This document shows positions 19,512-28,988 of a DNA stretch of 64,000 bases, one piece after another. The notes under the pieces are model-generated. The model did not search any database. It saw only the letters and a list, made by a program, of their open reading frames with translations, and was not told the DNA's origin. The stretch's first letter is position 1; each line of letters opens with the position of its first letter. A program made the position numbers and the translations under genes. Origin of the DNA: Burkholderia arboris (GTDB taxonomy: Bacteria; Pseudomonadota; Gammaproteobacteria; Burkholderiales; Burkholderiaceae); the NCBI RefSeq assembly GCF_902499125.1, contig NZ_CABVPX010000025.1, positions 1-64,000 of the forward strand, given 5' to 3'.

Positions 19512-20717
19512 TCATTCGGTATCGCTGTCCTGCTCGTCGAGCGCCTGCTTCGGCGGCGGCGGGCGCTTGCCGATCACGACGTTCACGTCCAGCTCCTTGC
19601 CCTTGCGCACGACGTGCACCTTGGTCGGCGTGCCGGGCTTGATCTGCGCGACGGTGTTCAGCAGCTTCGTCGTGTCGGTGATCTCCTCGCCGTTCACACT
19701 CACGAGGATATCGCCCGGCTTGATGCCGGCCTTGTCGGCCGGGCCGCCCTGCAGCACGCCCGCGACGATCGCGCCCGATTTCTGCTGGAGCCCGAACGAC
19801 TCGGCGATCTCCGGCGTGACGTCCTGCGGCTCGACGCCGATCCAGCCGCGCGTGACCGAGCCCGTCGTGATGATGCTTTCGAGCACCGTGCGCGCGGTCG
19901 ACACGGGAATCGCGAAGCCGATGCCGAGCGAGCCGCCCGAGCGCGAATAGATCGCCGTGTTGATCCCGAGCAGGTTGCCGTTCACGTCGACCAGCGCGCC
20001 GCCCGAGTTGCCGGGGTTGATCGGCGCATCGGTCTGGATGAAGTTCTCGAACGTGTTGATGCCGAGGTGATTGCGGCCGAGCGCGCTGATGATCCCCATC
20101 GTGACCGTCTGGCCGACGCCGAACGGGTTGCCGATCGCGAGCACGACGTCGCCGACCCGCGACTGGTCGGAGCGGCCGAGCGTGATCGTCGGCAGGTTCG
20201 TCATGTTGATCTTCAGCACGGCGAGATCGGTCTCGGGATCGCTGCCGATCACCTTCGCGGTGGCCGTACGGCCGTCGGCGAGCGCGACTTCGATCTGGTC
20301 GGCGCCGTCCACGACGTGCTGGTTCGTTAGAATGTAACCTTCAGGGCTCACGATAACGCCCGAGCCAAGGTTGGCTGCCGGTTCGTCCTGCTGCTTGCGG
20401 GCGTTGCGGTCGCCGAAGAAGTAGCGGAACAGCGGATCTTTTGCGCGCGGGTCGGGCGGCAGCGAGCCGTCCTTGCTGGAGAACACGTTGACGACGGCCG
20501 GCATCGCCTTCTGCGCAGCTTCGGCGTACGACGTGGTCGCCGGTGCGCCGCCGATGCCCGGCGCGACTTCCCGCAGCGCAACGATCGGCGTGGCGAGCTG
20601 CTTGCCGAGCTGTCCTTGCCGTTGCAGCCATTGCGGCTTGAGCGTCACGACGATGAACATCAGCGCGAGCAGCACGGTAACCGCCTGCGCGAAGAACAGC
20701 CAGAAGCGTCTAAGCAT
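19512..20717 (-). CDS. S1C-family periplasmic serine protease (DegS/DegQ-like), one PDZ domain
   Basis: Trypsin-like envelope protease of 401 residues. An N-terminal membrane anchor or signal (about 5-26) is followed by the protease domain with triad His134 (TNQHVVDG), Asp164 (ETDLAVL) and Ser238 (GNSGGALVD), then one PDZ domain (about 285-375). One PDZ and an uncleaved-looking anchor suggest DegS/AlgW type, a stress sensor, but DegQ-type quality control is not excluded. It starts only 21 bases from the divergent NIF3 gene. Confidence 0.92.
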   Translation of the reverse strand: MLRRFWLFFAQAVTVLLALMFIVVTLKPQWLQRQGQLGKQLATPIVALREVAPGIGGAPATTSYAEAAQKAMPAVVNVFSSKDGSLPPDPRAKDPLFRYFFGDRNARKQQDEPAANLGSGVIVSPEGYILTNQHVVDGADQIEVALADGRTATAKVIGSDPETDLAVLKINMTNLPTITLGRSDQSRVGDVVLAIGNPFGVGQTVTMGIISALGRNHLGINTFENFIQTDAPINPGNSGGALVDVNGNLLGINTAIYSRSGGSLGIGFAIPVSTARTVLESIITTGSVTRGWIGVEPQDVTPEIAESFGLQQKSGAIVAGVLQGGPADKAGIKPGDILVSVNGEEITDTTKLLNTVAQIKPGTPTKVHVVRKGKELDVNVVIGKRPPPPKQALDEQDSDTE

Positions 20718-20738
20718 CTGAATGGATTAGAGGTTTAT

Positions 20739-21485
20739 ATGGATCGGATCGAACTTGAATTGTACTTGAACAATACCCTTGAAACCGCGCGCTTCAAGGA
20801 CTATTGCCCGAACGGCCTCCAGGTCGAGGGGCGCCGCAAGATCGAGAAGATCGCCACCGGCGTGACGGCGTCGGTCGCGTTCCTCGAGGCGGCGCTCGAA
20901 TGGGGGGCAGATGCCGTGCTCGTCCATCACGGCTATTTCTGGCGCAACGAGGCGCCGCAGATCACGGGCCGCAAGTACCAGCGCCTGAAGCTGCTGCTCG
21001 CGAACGACCTGAACCTGTTCGCGTTCCACCTGCCGCTCGACGCGCATCCCGAATTCGGCAACAACGCGCAGCTCGGCGACAAGCTCGGGCTGATCGGCGA
21101 GCAGCGTTTCGGCGAAGGCGATCTCGGCTGGATGGCGACGCTGCCGATGCCCGTCACGCTCGAGCACTTCGTCGCGAAGGTCGAGCGCACGCTCGGCCGC
21201 ACGCCGCTCGTGCTCGGCGACCCGGAGATGCAACTGCGTCGCATCGCGTGGTGCACGGGCGCCGCGCAGAGTTATTTCGACGCGGCGATCGACGCCGGCG
21301 CGGACGTGTACCTGACCGGCGAGGTGTCCGAATACGTGACGCACACGGCGGCCGAGAGCGGCGTCGCGTTCGTTGCGGCGGGGCACCATGCGACCGAACG
21401 TTACGGAATCCAGGCACTTGGCGCCCACTTGTCCGAAGAATTCGATCTCGAACACCTTTTTATCGATATCCATAACCCGGTCTGA
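20739..21485 (+). CDS. NIF3-family dinuclear metal protein
   Basis: Protein of 248 residues of the NIF3/YbgI family, which forms toroidal hexamers with two metals per subunit. Visible metal segments are [23 protein letters not shown] and [16 protein letters not shown] at 20739 is preceded by AGAGG. The biochemical role is unresolved in the family. Confidence 0.9.
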   Translation: MDRIELELYLNNTLETARFKDYCPNGLQVEGRRKIEKIATGVTASVAFLEAALEWGADAVLVHHGYFWRNEAPQITGRKYQRLKLLLANDLNLFAFHLPLDAHPEFGNNAQLGDKLGLIGEQRFGEGDLGWMATLPMPVTLEHFVAKVERTLGRTPLVLGDPEMQLRRIAWCTGAAQSYFDAAIDAGADVYLTGEVSEYVTHTAAESGVAFVAAGHHATERYGIQALGAHLSEEFDLEHLFIDIHNPV

Positions 21486-21512
21486 ACGGCGGATTTGCGG
21501 CGGTGCATCGAA

Positions 21513-21546
21513 ATTTCGCAATGAAGCGTTCGCTTAAATGCGAAAT
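21513..21546. promoter_or_regulatory. 34-base dyad upstream of petABC
   Basis: Two 16-base arms (21513-21528 and 21531-21546) around a central TT match as inverted repeats at 14 of 16. The sequence is AT-rich compared with its surroundings and lies about 160 bases before the petA start. It looks like a binding site for a dimeric regulator; the regulator is not known. Confidence 0.5.
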
Positions 21547-21703
21547 GATTTAATCGCTCCGATAGTGGGGGATAACCCTTAACTATCAATCACTTCGAAG
21601 GGATTTTCATCTCCGGGCCTTGTAAATGGCGACTCCATTCGAGCAAACTAGCGGCGGAATGGAAAGTCGTGACGGAAAATCCAACTCAGAAGTGGGGCGT
21701 GTG

Positions 21704-22324
21704 ATGCGAGACAAGGAAGAGAAACGCGTCGACAGCGGCCGCCGTACCTGGCTGATTGCGACATCCGTAGCAGGTGGCGTAGGAGGCGTAGCCACCGTTA
21801 TACCTTTCGCGGCGTCGCTGGCGCCGTCCGCGAAAGCGAAGGCGGCCGGTGCACCGGTCGAGGTCGATATCAGCGGCCTGAAGCCCGGCGAAATGGTCAC
21901 CGTGCCGTGGCGCGGCAAACCCGTCTGGATCCTGAATCGCACCGATTCGATGCTGTCCGACGTGGTCAAGGCCGACAAGGAAGTGGCCGATCCGACCACG
22001 AAATCCCCGTATTCGATGCCGTTGCCCGCGTATTGCGCCAACGAATATCGCTCGCGGGCCGATCGCAAGAACATTCTCGTCGTGATGGCCGTGTGTACGC
22101 ACCTCGGCTGCACGCCTAGCCAACGCTTTACGCCTGGTCCGCAGCCGAACCTGCCGGACGACTGGCCGGGCGGTTTCCTGTGCCCGTGCCACGGTTCGAC
22201 CTACGACCTCGCCGGCCGTGTGTTCAAGAACAAGCCGGCGCCTCAGAATCTCGACATCCCGCCCTACATGTTCACGTCGGCGACGACCCTCGTGATCGGC
22301 AAGGACGAGAAAGGAGAAGCGTGA
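21704..22324 (+). CDS. petA: Cytochrome bc1 Rieske iron-sulfur subunit
   Basis: Carries the 2Fe-2S centre of respiratory complex III. The protein has 206 residues. A twin-arginine signal anchor is seen (Arg13-Arg14 in SGRRTWLIATS, then a helix). Cluster ligands are Cys131/His133 in CTHLGC and Cys160/His163 in CPCHGS, with Cys136 and Cys162 for the disulfide. The start at 21704 gives the usual length; the frame is open to 21626, which would add 26 residues. Its stop touches the petB start. Confidence 0.95.
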   Translation: MRDKEEKRVDSGRRTWLIATSVAGGVGGVATVIPFAASLAPSAKAKAAGAPVEVDISGLKPGEMVTVPWRGKPVWILNRTDSMLSDVVKADKEVADPTTKSPYSMPLPAYCANEYRSRADRKNILVVMAVCTHLGCTPSQRFTPGPQPNLPDDWPGGFLCPCHGSTYDLAGRVFKNKPAPQNLDIPPYMFTSATTLVIGKDEKGEA

Positions 22325-23706
22325 TGGCTGCCGACAACAAAGAAGTCTCCACGACAGGTCTCACCGGCTGGATCGACCAGCGCTTCCCGCTCACGTCCAC
22401 CTGGAAGAAGCACGTTTCCGAGTACTACGCGCCGAAGAACTTCAACTTCTGGTACTTCTTCGGCTCCCTCGCGCTGCTGGTTCTGGTCAACCAGATCGTC
22501 ACGGGCATCTTCCTGACGATGAACTACAAGCCCGACTCGACGCTCGCGTTCGCGTCGGTCGAGTACATCATGCGCGAGGTGCCGTGGGGCTGGCTGATCC
22601 GCTACATGCACTCGACCGGTGCATCGATGTTCTTCGTGGTCGTCTACCTGCACATGTTTCGCGGCCTGCTGTACGGGTCGTACCGCAAGCCGCGCGAGCT
22701 CGTGTGGATCTTCGGTTGCGCGATCTTTCTGTGCCTGATGGCCGAGGCGTTCTTCGGCTACCTGCTGCCGTGGGGCCAGATGTCGTTCTGGGGCGCGCAG
22801 GTGATCGTGAACCTGTTCTCGGCGATCCCGTTCGTCGGCCCGGACCTGTCGCTGTGGATTCGCGGCGACTATGTCGTGTCCGACGTCACGCTGAACCGCT
22901 TCTTCGCGTTCCACGTGATCGCGATTCCGCTCGTGCTGGTCGGCCTCGTGGTCGCGCACCTCGTTGCGCTGCACGAAGTGGGGTCAAATAACCCGGACGG
23001 TATCGAGATCAAGGCGAAGAAGGACGAGAACGGCATCCCGCTCGACGGCATCCCGTTCCATCCGTACTACTCGGTGCACGATTTCCTCGGCGTGTGCGTG
23101 TTCCTGATGGTGTTCGCACTGATCGTGTTCTTCTCGCCGGAGATGGGCGGCTACTTCCTCGAGGCGAACAACTTCGTCCCGGCGAACCCGCTGCAGACGC
23201 CGCCCGAGATCGCGCCGGTCTGGTACTTCACCGCGTTTTACGCGATGCTGCGCGCGACCACCGACCCGTTCAAGATCGTGCTGATGATCGTGATCGCGCT
23301 GCTCGGCGTGCTGGCGCTGATCCGTGCGCGCGGCAAGTGGAAGGCCGGGCTGCCGGTGCTGGCCGCGGCGATCGTCGTGTTCATGTACCTGACGGAGTCG
23401 AAGTTCTGGGGCGTCGTCGTGATGGGTTCGGCGGTGATCACGCTGTTCTTCCTGCCGTGGCTCGACCGCAGCCCGGTGAAGTCGATCCGCTACCGGCCGC
23501 TGTTCCACAAGGTGTTCCTCGGGATCTTCGTCGCGGCGTTCCTGACCCTCGCGTTCCTCGGCACGCGGCCGCCATCGCCGGCGGCGACGCTGATCGCGCA
23601 GGCTTGCGCGCTGATCTACTTCGCGTTCTTCCTCGGCATGCCCGTCTGGACGCCGCTTGGCACGTTCAAGCAGCCGCCGGAGCGGGTGCGCTTCAAGCCC
23701 CATTAA
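22324..23706 (+). CDS. petB: Cytochrome b of the bc1 complex
   Basis: Membrane subunit holding hemes bL and bH and the quinone sites. The protein has 460 residues, a long cytochrome b form with extra C-terminal helices. Heme-helix histidines are seen in RYMHSTGASMFFVVVYLHMFRG split over two motifs, and FFAFHVIAIP with VAHLVALHEVGSN. The ATG lies one base after the petA frame ends in TGATG. Confidence 0.96.
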   Translation: MAADNKEVSTTGLTGWIDQRFPLTSTWKKHVSEYYAPKNFNFWYFFGSLALLVLVNQIVTGIFLTMNYKPDSTLAFASVEYIMREVPWGWLIRYMHSTGASMFFVVVYLHMFRGLLYGSYRKPRELVWIFGCAIFLCLMAEAFFGYLLPWGQMSFWGAQVIVNLFSAIPFVGPDLSLWIRGDYVVSDVTLNRFFAFHVIAIPLVLVGLVVAHLVALHEVGSNNPDGIEIKAKKDENGIPLDGIPFHPYYSVHDFLGVCVFLMVFALIVFFSPEMGGYFLEANNFVPANPLQTPPEIAPVWYFTAFYAMLRATTDPFKIVLMIVIALLGVLALIRARGKWKAGLPVLAAAIVVFMYLTESKFWGVVVMGSAVITLFFLPWLDRSPVKSIRYRPLFHKVFLGIFVAAFLTLAFLGTRPPSPAATLIAQACALIYFAFFLGMPVWTPLGTFKQPPERVRFKPH

Positions 23707-23727
23707 CGTGAGCGAGGAGAGAACGAC

Positions 23728-24486
23728 ATGAAGAAACTGCTTTCGACACTCGCGCTGATCGGGGCGACCGCGTGTGCGCTGCTGGTGGCGCCGGCCGTGC
23801 GGGCGGAAGGTAATTTTCCGCTCGACCGGGCGCCCGATAACACGGAAAATCTCGTTTCGCTTCAGCACGGCGCGCAATTGTTTGTAAACTATTGCCTGAA
23901 CTGCCACAGCGCGAACCTGATGCGCTACAACCGTCTGACGGATCTGGGCATATCCCAGAAGGAGATCGAATCGAATCTCCTGTTCACGACCGACAAGGTC
24001 GGGAACACGATGTCCGTCGCGATGCGGCCCGAGGACGCGAAGAACTGGCTCGGCACCTCGCCGCCCGACCTGTCGGTCGAAGAGCGCGCGCGCGGCCGCG
24101 ACTGGCTGTATACGTATCTGCGGAGTTTCTACCGCGACGATACACGGCCGACCGGCTGGAACAACGCGGTGTTCGAGAACGTCGGCATGCCCCATGTGTT
24201 GTGGCAGCTGCAGGGGCAGCGCATTGCCAAATTCGAAGACAAGACGGACGAGGAGACGGGCGAGAAGGTCCACACGCTCGTCGGCTTCCAGCAGGTCACG
24301 CCGGGGACGCTCTCGTCGCCCGACTATGATGCTGCGGTTGCCGACCTGGTGGCCTATATGACATGGATGTCCGAGCCGGCCCAGCAGACCCGCAAACGCC
24401 TCGGCGTGTGGGTGCTGATCTTTCTCGGTGTCCTGACTTTCCTGGCCTGGCGGCTCAATGCCGCGTACTGGAAAGATATCAAGTAA
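23728..24486 (+). CDS. petC: Cytochrome c1 of the bc1 complex
   Basis: Periplasm-facing heme c subunit passing electrons to soluble cytochrome c. The protein has 252 residues with a Sec signal ending near VRAEG, heme attachment motif CLNCHS, a methionine-ligand region around VGMPHVLWQ, and a C-terminal membrane anchor (VLIFLGVLTFLAWRL). It follows petB by 21 bases. Confidence 0.95.
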   Translation: MKKLLSTLALIGATACALLVAPAVRAEGNFPLDRAPDNTENLVSLQHGAQLFVNYCLNCHSANLMRYNRLTDLGISQKEIESNLLFTTDKVGNTMSVAMRPEDAKNWLGTSPPDLSVEERARGRDWLYTYLRSFYRDDTRPTGWNNAVFENVGMPHVLWQLQGQRIAKFEDKTDEETGEKVHTLVGFQQVTPGTLSSPDYDAAVADLVAYMTWMSEPAQQTRKRLGVWVLIFLGVLTFLAWRLNAAYWKDIK

Positions 24487-24580
24487 ACACGCCTGACCGG
24501 CGTGGGGCCGGCGCAAGGCGGAACCCGTGAAAGGGGCTCCGCCGCGTGCCGGCCCTCGGCTTTTTTGAGGAAATGCAAAT

Positions 24581-25192
24581 ATGATGGTTCTGTATTCCGG
24601 CACAACTTGCCCGTTCTCCCAGCGTTGCCGGCTGGTGCTGTTCGAGAAGGGCATGGACTTCGAAATCCGCGACGTCGACCTGTTCAACAAGCCGGAAGAC
24701 ATTTCGGTGATGAACCCGTACGGTCAAGTGCCGATCCTGGTCGAGCGCGACCTGATCCTGTACGAATCGAACATCATCAACGAGTACATCGACGAGCGCT
24801 TCCCGCATCCGCAGCTGATGCCGGCTGACCCGGTGCAACGCGCACGTGCGCGCCTGTTCCTGCTCAACTTCGAGAAGGAGCTGTTCGTCCACGTCAGCAC
24901 GCTCGAAAACGAGAAGGGCAAGGCAGCAGAGAAGAATCACGAGAAGGCACGCCTTGCGATCCGCGATCGCCTGACGCAGCTCGCGCCGATCTTCGTGAAG
25001 AACAAGTACATGCTCGGCGAAGAGTTCTCGATGCTCGACGTCGCGATCGCACCGCTGCTGTGGCGCCTGGATCACTACGGCATCGAGCTGTCGAAGAACG
25101 CCGCGCCGCTGATGAAGTACGCCGAACGGATCTTCAGCCGTCCGGCCTACATCGAAGCACTGACGCCGTCCGAAAAGGTCATGCGTCGTTGA
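24581..25192 (+). CDS. sspA: Stringent starvation protein A
   Basis: Glutathione-transferase-fold protein of 203 residues that binds RNA polymerase in stationary phase or stress in E. coli. The start MMVLYSGTTCPFSQRCRLVL and the conserved NPYGQVPILVERDLILYES segment place it in SspA rather than catalytic GSTs. It sits after petABC and before sspB, the usual beta-proteobacterial order. A second ATG at 24584 is an equivalent start. Confidence 0.93.
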   Translation: MMVLYSGTTCPFSQRCRLVLFEKGMDFEIRDVDLFNKPEDISVMNPYGQVPILVERDLILYESNIINEYIDERFPHPQLMPADPVQRARARLFLLNFEKELFVHVSTLENEKGKAAEKNHEKARLAIRDRLTQLAPIFVKNKYMLGEEFSMLDVAIAPLLWRLDHYGIELSKNAAPLMKYAERIFSRPAYIEALTPSEKVMRR

Positions 25193-25263
25193 TGATGCAA
25201 TGAAGGCAAGACGGAGCGGGTGGCGCGGCGTGCCGCGCGCCCGCTCCGGGTTCGAGGATTGTG

Positions 25264-25782
25264 ATGCAAGAGATTTCAACGAAGCCTTATCTGCTGCGTG
25301 CGTTGTACGAGTGGTGCACCGATAACGGTTACACGCCGCACATCGCGGTGAGAGTCGACAACTCGACGCGCGTGCCGCGTCAGTTCGTGCGTGACGGCGA
25401 GATCGTGCTCAACATCAGCTTCGAGGCGACGAGCCAGTTGCAGATGGGCAACGAGTGGATCGAGTTCACGGCCCGGTTCTCCGGGAAGGCGCACAAGATC
25501 GAGATTCCGGTGGCCAACGTGCTCGCGATCTATGCGCGCGAGAACGGGCAGGGCATGGCGTTCCAGGTCGATGCGGTCGCGGGCGAGGGCGCGGATTCGG
25601 GTGCGTTCGACGAAGAAACGCCAACCGAAGACGTGCAGCGTGACGAGCCTGCGTCGCCGTTGACGCCGGTCGCCGACAGCGGCGCGAACGAGGAACCGTC
25701 CGAAGGTGCCGACGAACCGCCGAAAACTGACGGCGACGGCTCGAAAGGCGGCAGCAGACCTCGCCTCAAGATCGTGAAATGA
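25264..25782 (+). CDS. sspB: ClpXP protease specificity-enhancing factor SspB
   Basis: Adaptor that delivers ssrA-tagged proteins to ClpXP. The protein has 172 residues: folded N domain (TKPYLLRALYEWCTDNGYTPHI, then NISFEATSQLQMGNEWIEF and VANVLAIYARENGQGM) followed by a long acidic, Pro/Gly-rich linker and a C-terminal SRPRLKIVK, matching the ClpX-binding tail. The ATG at 25264 is preceded in frame by a GTG at 25261. Confidence 0.93.
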   Translation: MQEISTKPYLLRALYEWCTDNGYTPHIAVRVDNSTRVPRQFVRDGEIVLNISFEATSQLQMGNEWIEFTARFSGKAHKIEIPVANVLAIYARENGQGMAFQVDAVAGEGADSGAFDEETPTEDVQRDEPASPLTPVADSGANEEPSEGADEPPKTDGDGSKGGSRPRLKIVK

Positions 25783-25801
25783 GGTAGAATCTCGCGCTTA
25801 C

Positions 25802-25877
<76 letters not shown>

Positions 25878-25883
25878 CATTGA

Positions 25884-25925
25884 ACGAAGGGCCGGGAGAT
25901 TGATTCTCCCGGCCCTTCGTCTTTT
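25884..25925. terminator. Strong intrinsic terminator after tRNA-Thr
   Basis: A perfect 16-base stem (25884-25899 with 25905-25920) and 5-base loop, followed by CTTTT. It ends the tRNA transcript and lies close to the end of the convergent response-regulator gene, which it could also serve. Confidence 0.88.
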
Positions 25926-25979
25926 CTGCGCGCGCTTTTCGGTCGAGCGGATTGTTGCCGTGCCGCAGGCCAACCCCGA

Positions 25980-26714
25980 TCACATCTGCCTGAACAACCC
26001 CGCATACGCACGACTGACCGGCAGCATCTCCCGCTGCCCGTGCACGCGAATCCGCAGCCTGCCCAGCAAGTCGCGCTCGACGCGATCGATCGCTGCGTAC
26101 GCAACGATCACGCCGCGATGCACCTGCGCGAACCGCTCCGGATCGAGCCGCTGCATCAGTTCCTTCAACGGCGTACGAATCACGAGCCGCTCGCTGGCCG
26201 TGACGATTTCCGTGTATTTCTCCGATGCCTGGAAGTACAGCACGTCGTCGACCGACACGAGCCGCGTCGCGTCCTTCACGCCGACGGTCAGCCAGCGGAT
26301 CGGCGCGGCATCTCGCGCTTGCGCTGCCAGCGCCAGCGCATCCGCATGCGCGACGGCCGGCCCGCCGCGCTGAAGCTTCGCGATACAGCGCAGCAGCCGC
26401 TCGTCCGTCACCGGTTTCAGCAGGTAGTCGACTGCCGCGCGATCGAACGCATCGACCGCATATTCGTCGTAGGCCGTGACGAACACGACATGCACGTCCG
26501 GCGCGAGCGCAGCGAGCTTCAGCCCGTCGATGCCGGGCATCCGGATGTCGAGAAACGCGATGTCCGGGCGCAGCGACGCGTTCAGTGCGGCCAGCGTTTC
26601 GACGCCATTGCGCGGCATCGCGACGATCTCCAGTTCGGGCCAGACCTGCCGCAACCGCTGCGCGAGCGAGGCGGACAGGTTCGGTTCGTCGTCGGCGATG
26701 AGGGCGGTCGGCAT
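25980..26714 (-). CDS. LytTR-family response regulator
   Basis: Protein of 244 residues. Receiver domain with acidic pair DDE near residue 9, phospho-acceptor Asp56 (AFLDIRMPG) and Lys100 (YLLKP); C-terminal LytTR DNA-binding domain (WLTVGVKDATRLVSVDDVLY, then TPLKELMQRLDPERFAQVHRG). Its start lies one base from the end of the kinase gene, so the pair is one operon. The target genes are not known; the AlgR/LytR branch often controls envelope functions. Confidence 0.92.
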   Translation of the reverse strand: MPTALIADDEPNLSASLAQRLRQVWPELEIVAMPRNGVETLAALNASLRPDIAFLDIRMPGIDGLKLAALAPDVHVVFVTAYDEYAVDAFDRAAVDYLLKPVTDERLLRCIAKLQRGGPAVAHADALALAAQARDAAPIRWLTVGVKDATRLVSVDDVLYFQASEKYTEIVTASERLVIRTPLKELMQRLDPERFAQVHRGVIVAYAAIDRVERDLLGRLRIRVHGQREMLPVSRAYAGLFRQM

Positions 26715-26715
26715 G

Positions 26716-27831
26716 TCAGTCGATCGGAATCAGCAAGGTGGCGGTGACGCCATGCGCGGCATTGGCGTTCGTTTCGACGGCGACGCGGCCGCGCTCGCCG
26801 TGCAGTGCGCGGATGCGCGCGGCGACGTTGGCGAGCCCGACGCCGCCGTGCAGGCTCGAGCCGCCCTGGCCGAGGCCGACGCCCGTGTCGATCACGTTCA
26901 ATTCGAGCCTGTCGCCGCGCATCCTGCCGCGAATGACGATCACGCCGCCGTCGATCGACGGCTCGATCCCGTGCAGCAGCGCATTCTCGACGAGCGGTTG
27001 CAACAGCAGCGGCGAGAACGGCAGCGCGTGCAACTCCGGCGGCACGTCGATCGTATAGGACAGCCGCTCGCCGAGCCGGATCGACGCGATTTTCAGCAAC
27101 GCGTCGACGAGGTCGAGTTCCTCGCCGAGCGTCGACGTCGCATCGCGCGTGCGCCGCAGGCTGGCGCGCAGATAGCGGTTCAGGCTGTCGAGCATCGTCG
27201 ATGCACGGGCCGGATCGCGCTCGATCAGGCTTTGCACGTTCGCGAGCGTATTGAACAGGAAGTGCGGCTCGATCTGCGCCTGCAGCAGCGCAAGGCGTGC
27301 GGCCGTTTCGGCCTGGCGTGCTTCGGCGGCTTCGCGTCGCTCGGTTTCGAGCGTCGCGCGCATGCGCATCGACTGCAGGAACAGCGACACGCAGACGAAC
27401 AGCACGGCCGACACGAGGAACGACGGACCGTAGTTGTCCCAGGTTCCGATGCGGGCGTGCCCGAACACGTGCGGCACGTTCCCGTTGACGATGAGCGCTG
27501 CGATCTCGAAGCCGGCGAACACGCTGACCGGTGCAATCACGACGGCCTTCAGCACGAGCCCCGGCTTGCGCGGCAGCAGCCGGTCGGCGGCGCGGCTGAG
27601 CAGCAGCGCGCAGAAACCGATCGTATTGGCGACGACGACGTAGGGCAGCAGCGGTTCGCCGACATGGATGACCCAGAAGCCCAGGCCGACGACCGAGTTG
27701 AAGCAGGCGAACGCGAGCAGCGCGACCGGATCGCGCAGCAGCCGCGGCGCGGCGCCGGCAGGCGGCGGGATCGGTGAAGGGTCGGAGGTGGCTCGCATGG
27801 TGTCGGATGAGTATGGGCGCGCGATACGCAT
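26716..27831 (-). CDS. LytS-type sensor histidine kinase
   Basis: Protein of 371 residues. About four membrane helices between residues 35 and 155, a short coiled coil, then the His_kinase domain with phospho-acceptor His190 in IEPHFLFNTL and ATP-binding parts LLQPLVENALLHG and VIDTGVGLG. No separate periplasmic sensor domain is seen. It is transcribed ahead of its LytTR partner. A later in-frame start at residue 12 (MRATSDP) is possible. Confidence 0.9.
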   Translation of the reverse strand: MRIARPYSSDTMRATSDPSPIPPPAGAAPRLLRDPVALLAFACFNSVVGLGFWVIHVGEPLLPYVVVANTIGFCALLLSRAADRLLPRKPGLVLKAVVIAPVSVFAGFEIAALIVNGNVPHVFGHARIGTWDNYGPSFLVSAVLFVCVSLFLQSMRMRATLETERREAAEARQAETAARLALLQAQIEPHFLFNTLANVQSLIERDPARASTMLDSLNRYLRASLRRTRDATSTLGEELDLVDALLKIASIRLGERLSYTIDVPPELHALPFSPLLLQPLVENALLHGIEPSIDGGVIVIRGRMRGDRLELNVIDTGVGLGQGGSSLHGGVGLANVAARIRALHGERGRVAVETNANAAHGVTATLLIPID

Positions 27832-28128
27832 GGCGTGACCTTAGCGCCGGATCGGCCGGCGGCACGCGCGTTGCGACGAACGGCGCGCGGCTTCGACGAA
27901 GCGCTTTGGCGGACGACGGACGGCCGGCTTCCGTCACGAGTGTAGTGGAACGGGGGGCGGAAGGACACCGGGCGGCGCCGGCTTCGCGTCGTGCCGGATG
28001 CGGCGCACGGCCATCGCCGCGATGTGCCACTCGTCCGCGAATTCCGGCCGCTCGTCGCAAGCCGTGCCGTATGGCGCAACCGCGCAGTACGGTGTCGCCG
28101 TGTCCACTCCGATCAGGCGACCTCGACC
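27832..28128. other. Divergent intergenic region, no gene seen
   Basis: About 300 bases between the kinase gene and a plus-strand membrane-protein gene. Frames crossing it are shadows. It must hold the promoter of the kinase operon on the minus strand, but no clear -35/-10 pair is evident. Confidence 0.5.
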
Positions 28129-28671
28129 ATGTCCGCGCTCCTTCACCTGAAGTCTTACGTGTACGTGATGTTCTGCGTGCTGCTCTATATCGGCATCAAG
28201 CGCTGTTTCCCGCGCGAGGTGCCGGCCGCGCGGCCGTTGATCTCGCCGGTCGCGTTCGGGATGCTCGGCATCGTCAGCCTGAACGGGCTTTTCCCGCATA
28301 CCGGCATCGACGCGAACGCGATTGCGCTCGCGGCCGTCCTGGGCGGCGCGTCGCTGGGCTGGCTGCACGCGAGCCGGTGGCGGCTCGCGTACCGTGCGGT
28401 ACCGTCCGGCCTGCGCGTGCGCCTGCCGGGCGACGCGAGCCTGCTCGTCACGCTGATGCTGACCTTCGTCGCCGAAACCTGCATGCATTACGCGGTCGCC
28501 GCGCGCGCGCCGTGGGCGGCCACGAGCGGCTTCGTGATGCTGTCGTTCGCGGTATGGGGCGTGCTCGTCGGGATGACGCTCGGGCGTGCGGTGAACGTGG
28601 TCGTGCGCTGCATGCGTCACGCGAGCGGATCGGGGGACGGCGGTTTCCCGTATTCGGTCGACCCGCGATGA
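28129..28671 (+). CDS. Hypothetical membrane protein (DUF6622-like)
   Basis: Protein of 180 residues with about five hydrophobic segments (SYVYVMFCVLLYIGI, LISPVAFGMLGIVSLNGLF, NAIALAAVLGGASLGWLHA, LVTLMLTFVAETCMHYAVA, FVMLSFAVWGVLVGMTLG). ATG at 28129 is chosen because the hydrophobic domain begins directly after it; the frame is open upstream to 27991. The topology resembles DUF6622 membrane proteins. Function unknown. Confidence 0.7.
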   Translation: MSALLHLKSYVYVMFCVLLYIGIKRCFPREVPAARPLISPVAFGMLGIVSLNGLFPHTGIDANAIALAAVLGGASLGWLHASRWRLAYRAVPSGLRVRLPGDASLLVTLMLTFVAETCMHYAVAARAPWAATSGFVMLSFAVWGVLVGMTLGRAVNVVVRCMRHASGSGDGGFPYSVDPR

Positions 28672-28988
28672 CGCAGGCGAGCGCGATGCAGTCCGGCGTC
28701 GATCGGAGCCACATAGGATGACAACGGCGTATCGCGCACGTCGGTTTGCCCCTGTTTTGCTGTCACGGCCGCGTCACGAGGCGCCCCTAAGGTTGCACGT
28801 TCCCATCGCGGCGGCATCGCAGGATCGGGGCCGCGCGCAACCTGCTTTCGACGACGTGCCCGCGTCGCGGGCAAGGCAACCGGGATCTCGCTCCCGGCGG
28901 CGCAGCGGTCATGCATCGCGCCATTTCATTCGAAAACACGATCGACGCCGGTTCGAACCGGATCGCGGACGATCAGGAGACAGGGACC
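28672..28988. other. Intergenic region, no clear gene
   Basis: About 317 bases before a small orphan gene. The frame of that gene is open from an ATG at 28911, so part of this stretch could be coding if the earlier start is used. No repeat or terminator is evident. Confidence 0.4.

Noticed and set aside
26582-28060. Minus-strand frame of 492 residues overlapping the kinase gene
   Set aside because: It overlaps the LytS kinase in another phase on the same strand; the kinase frame has all expected motifs.
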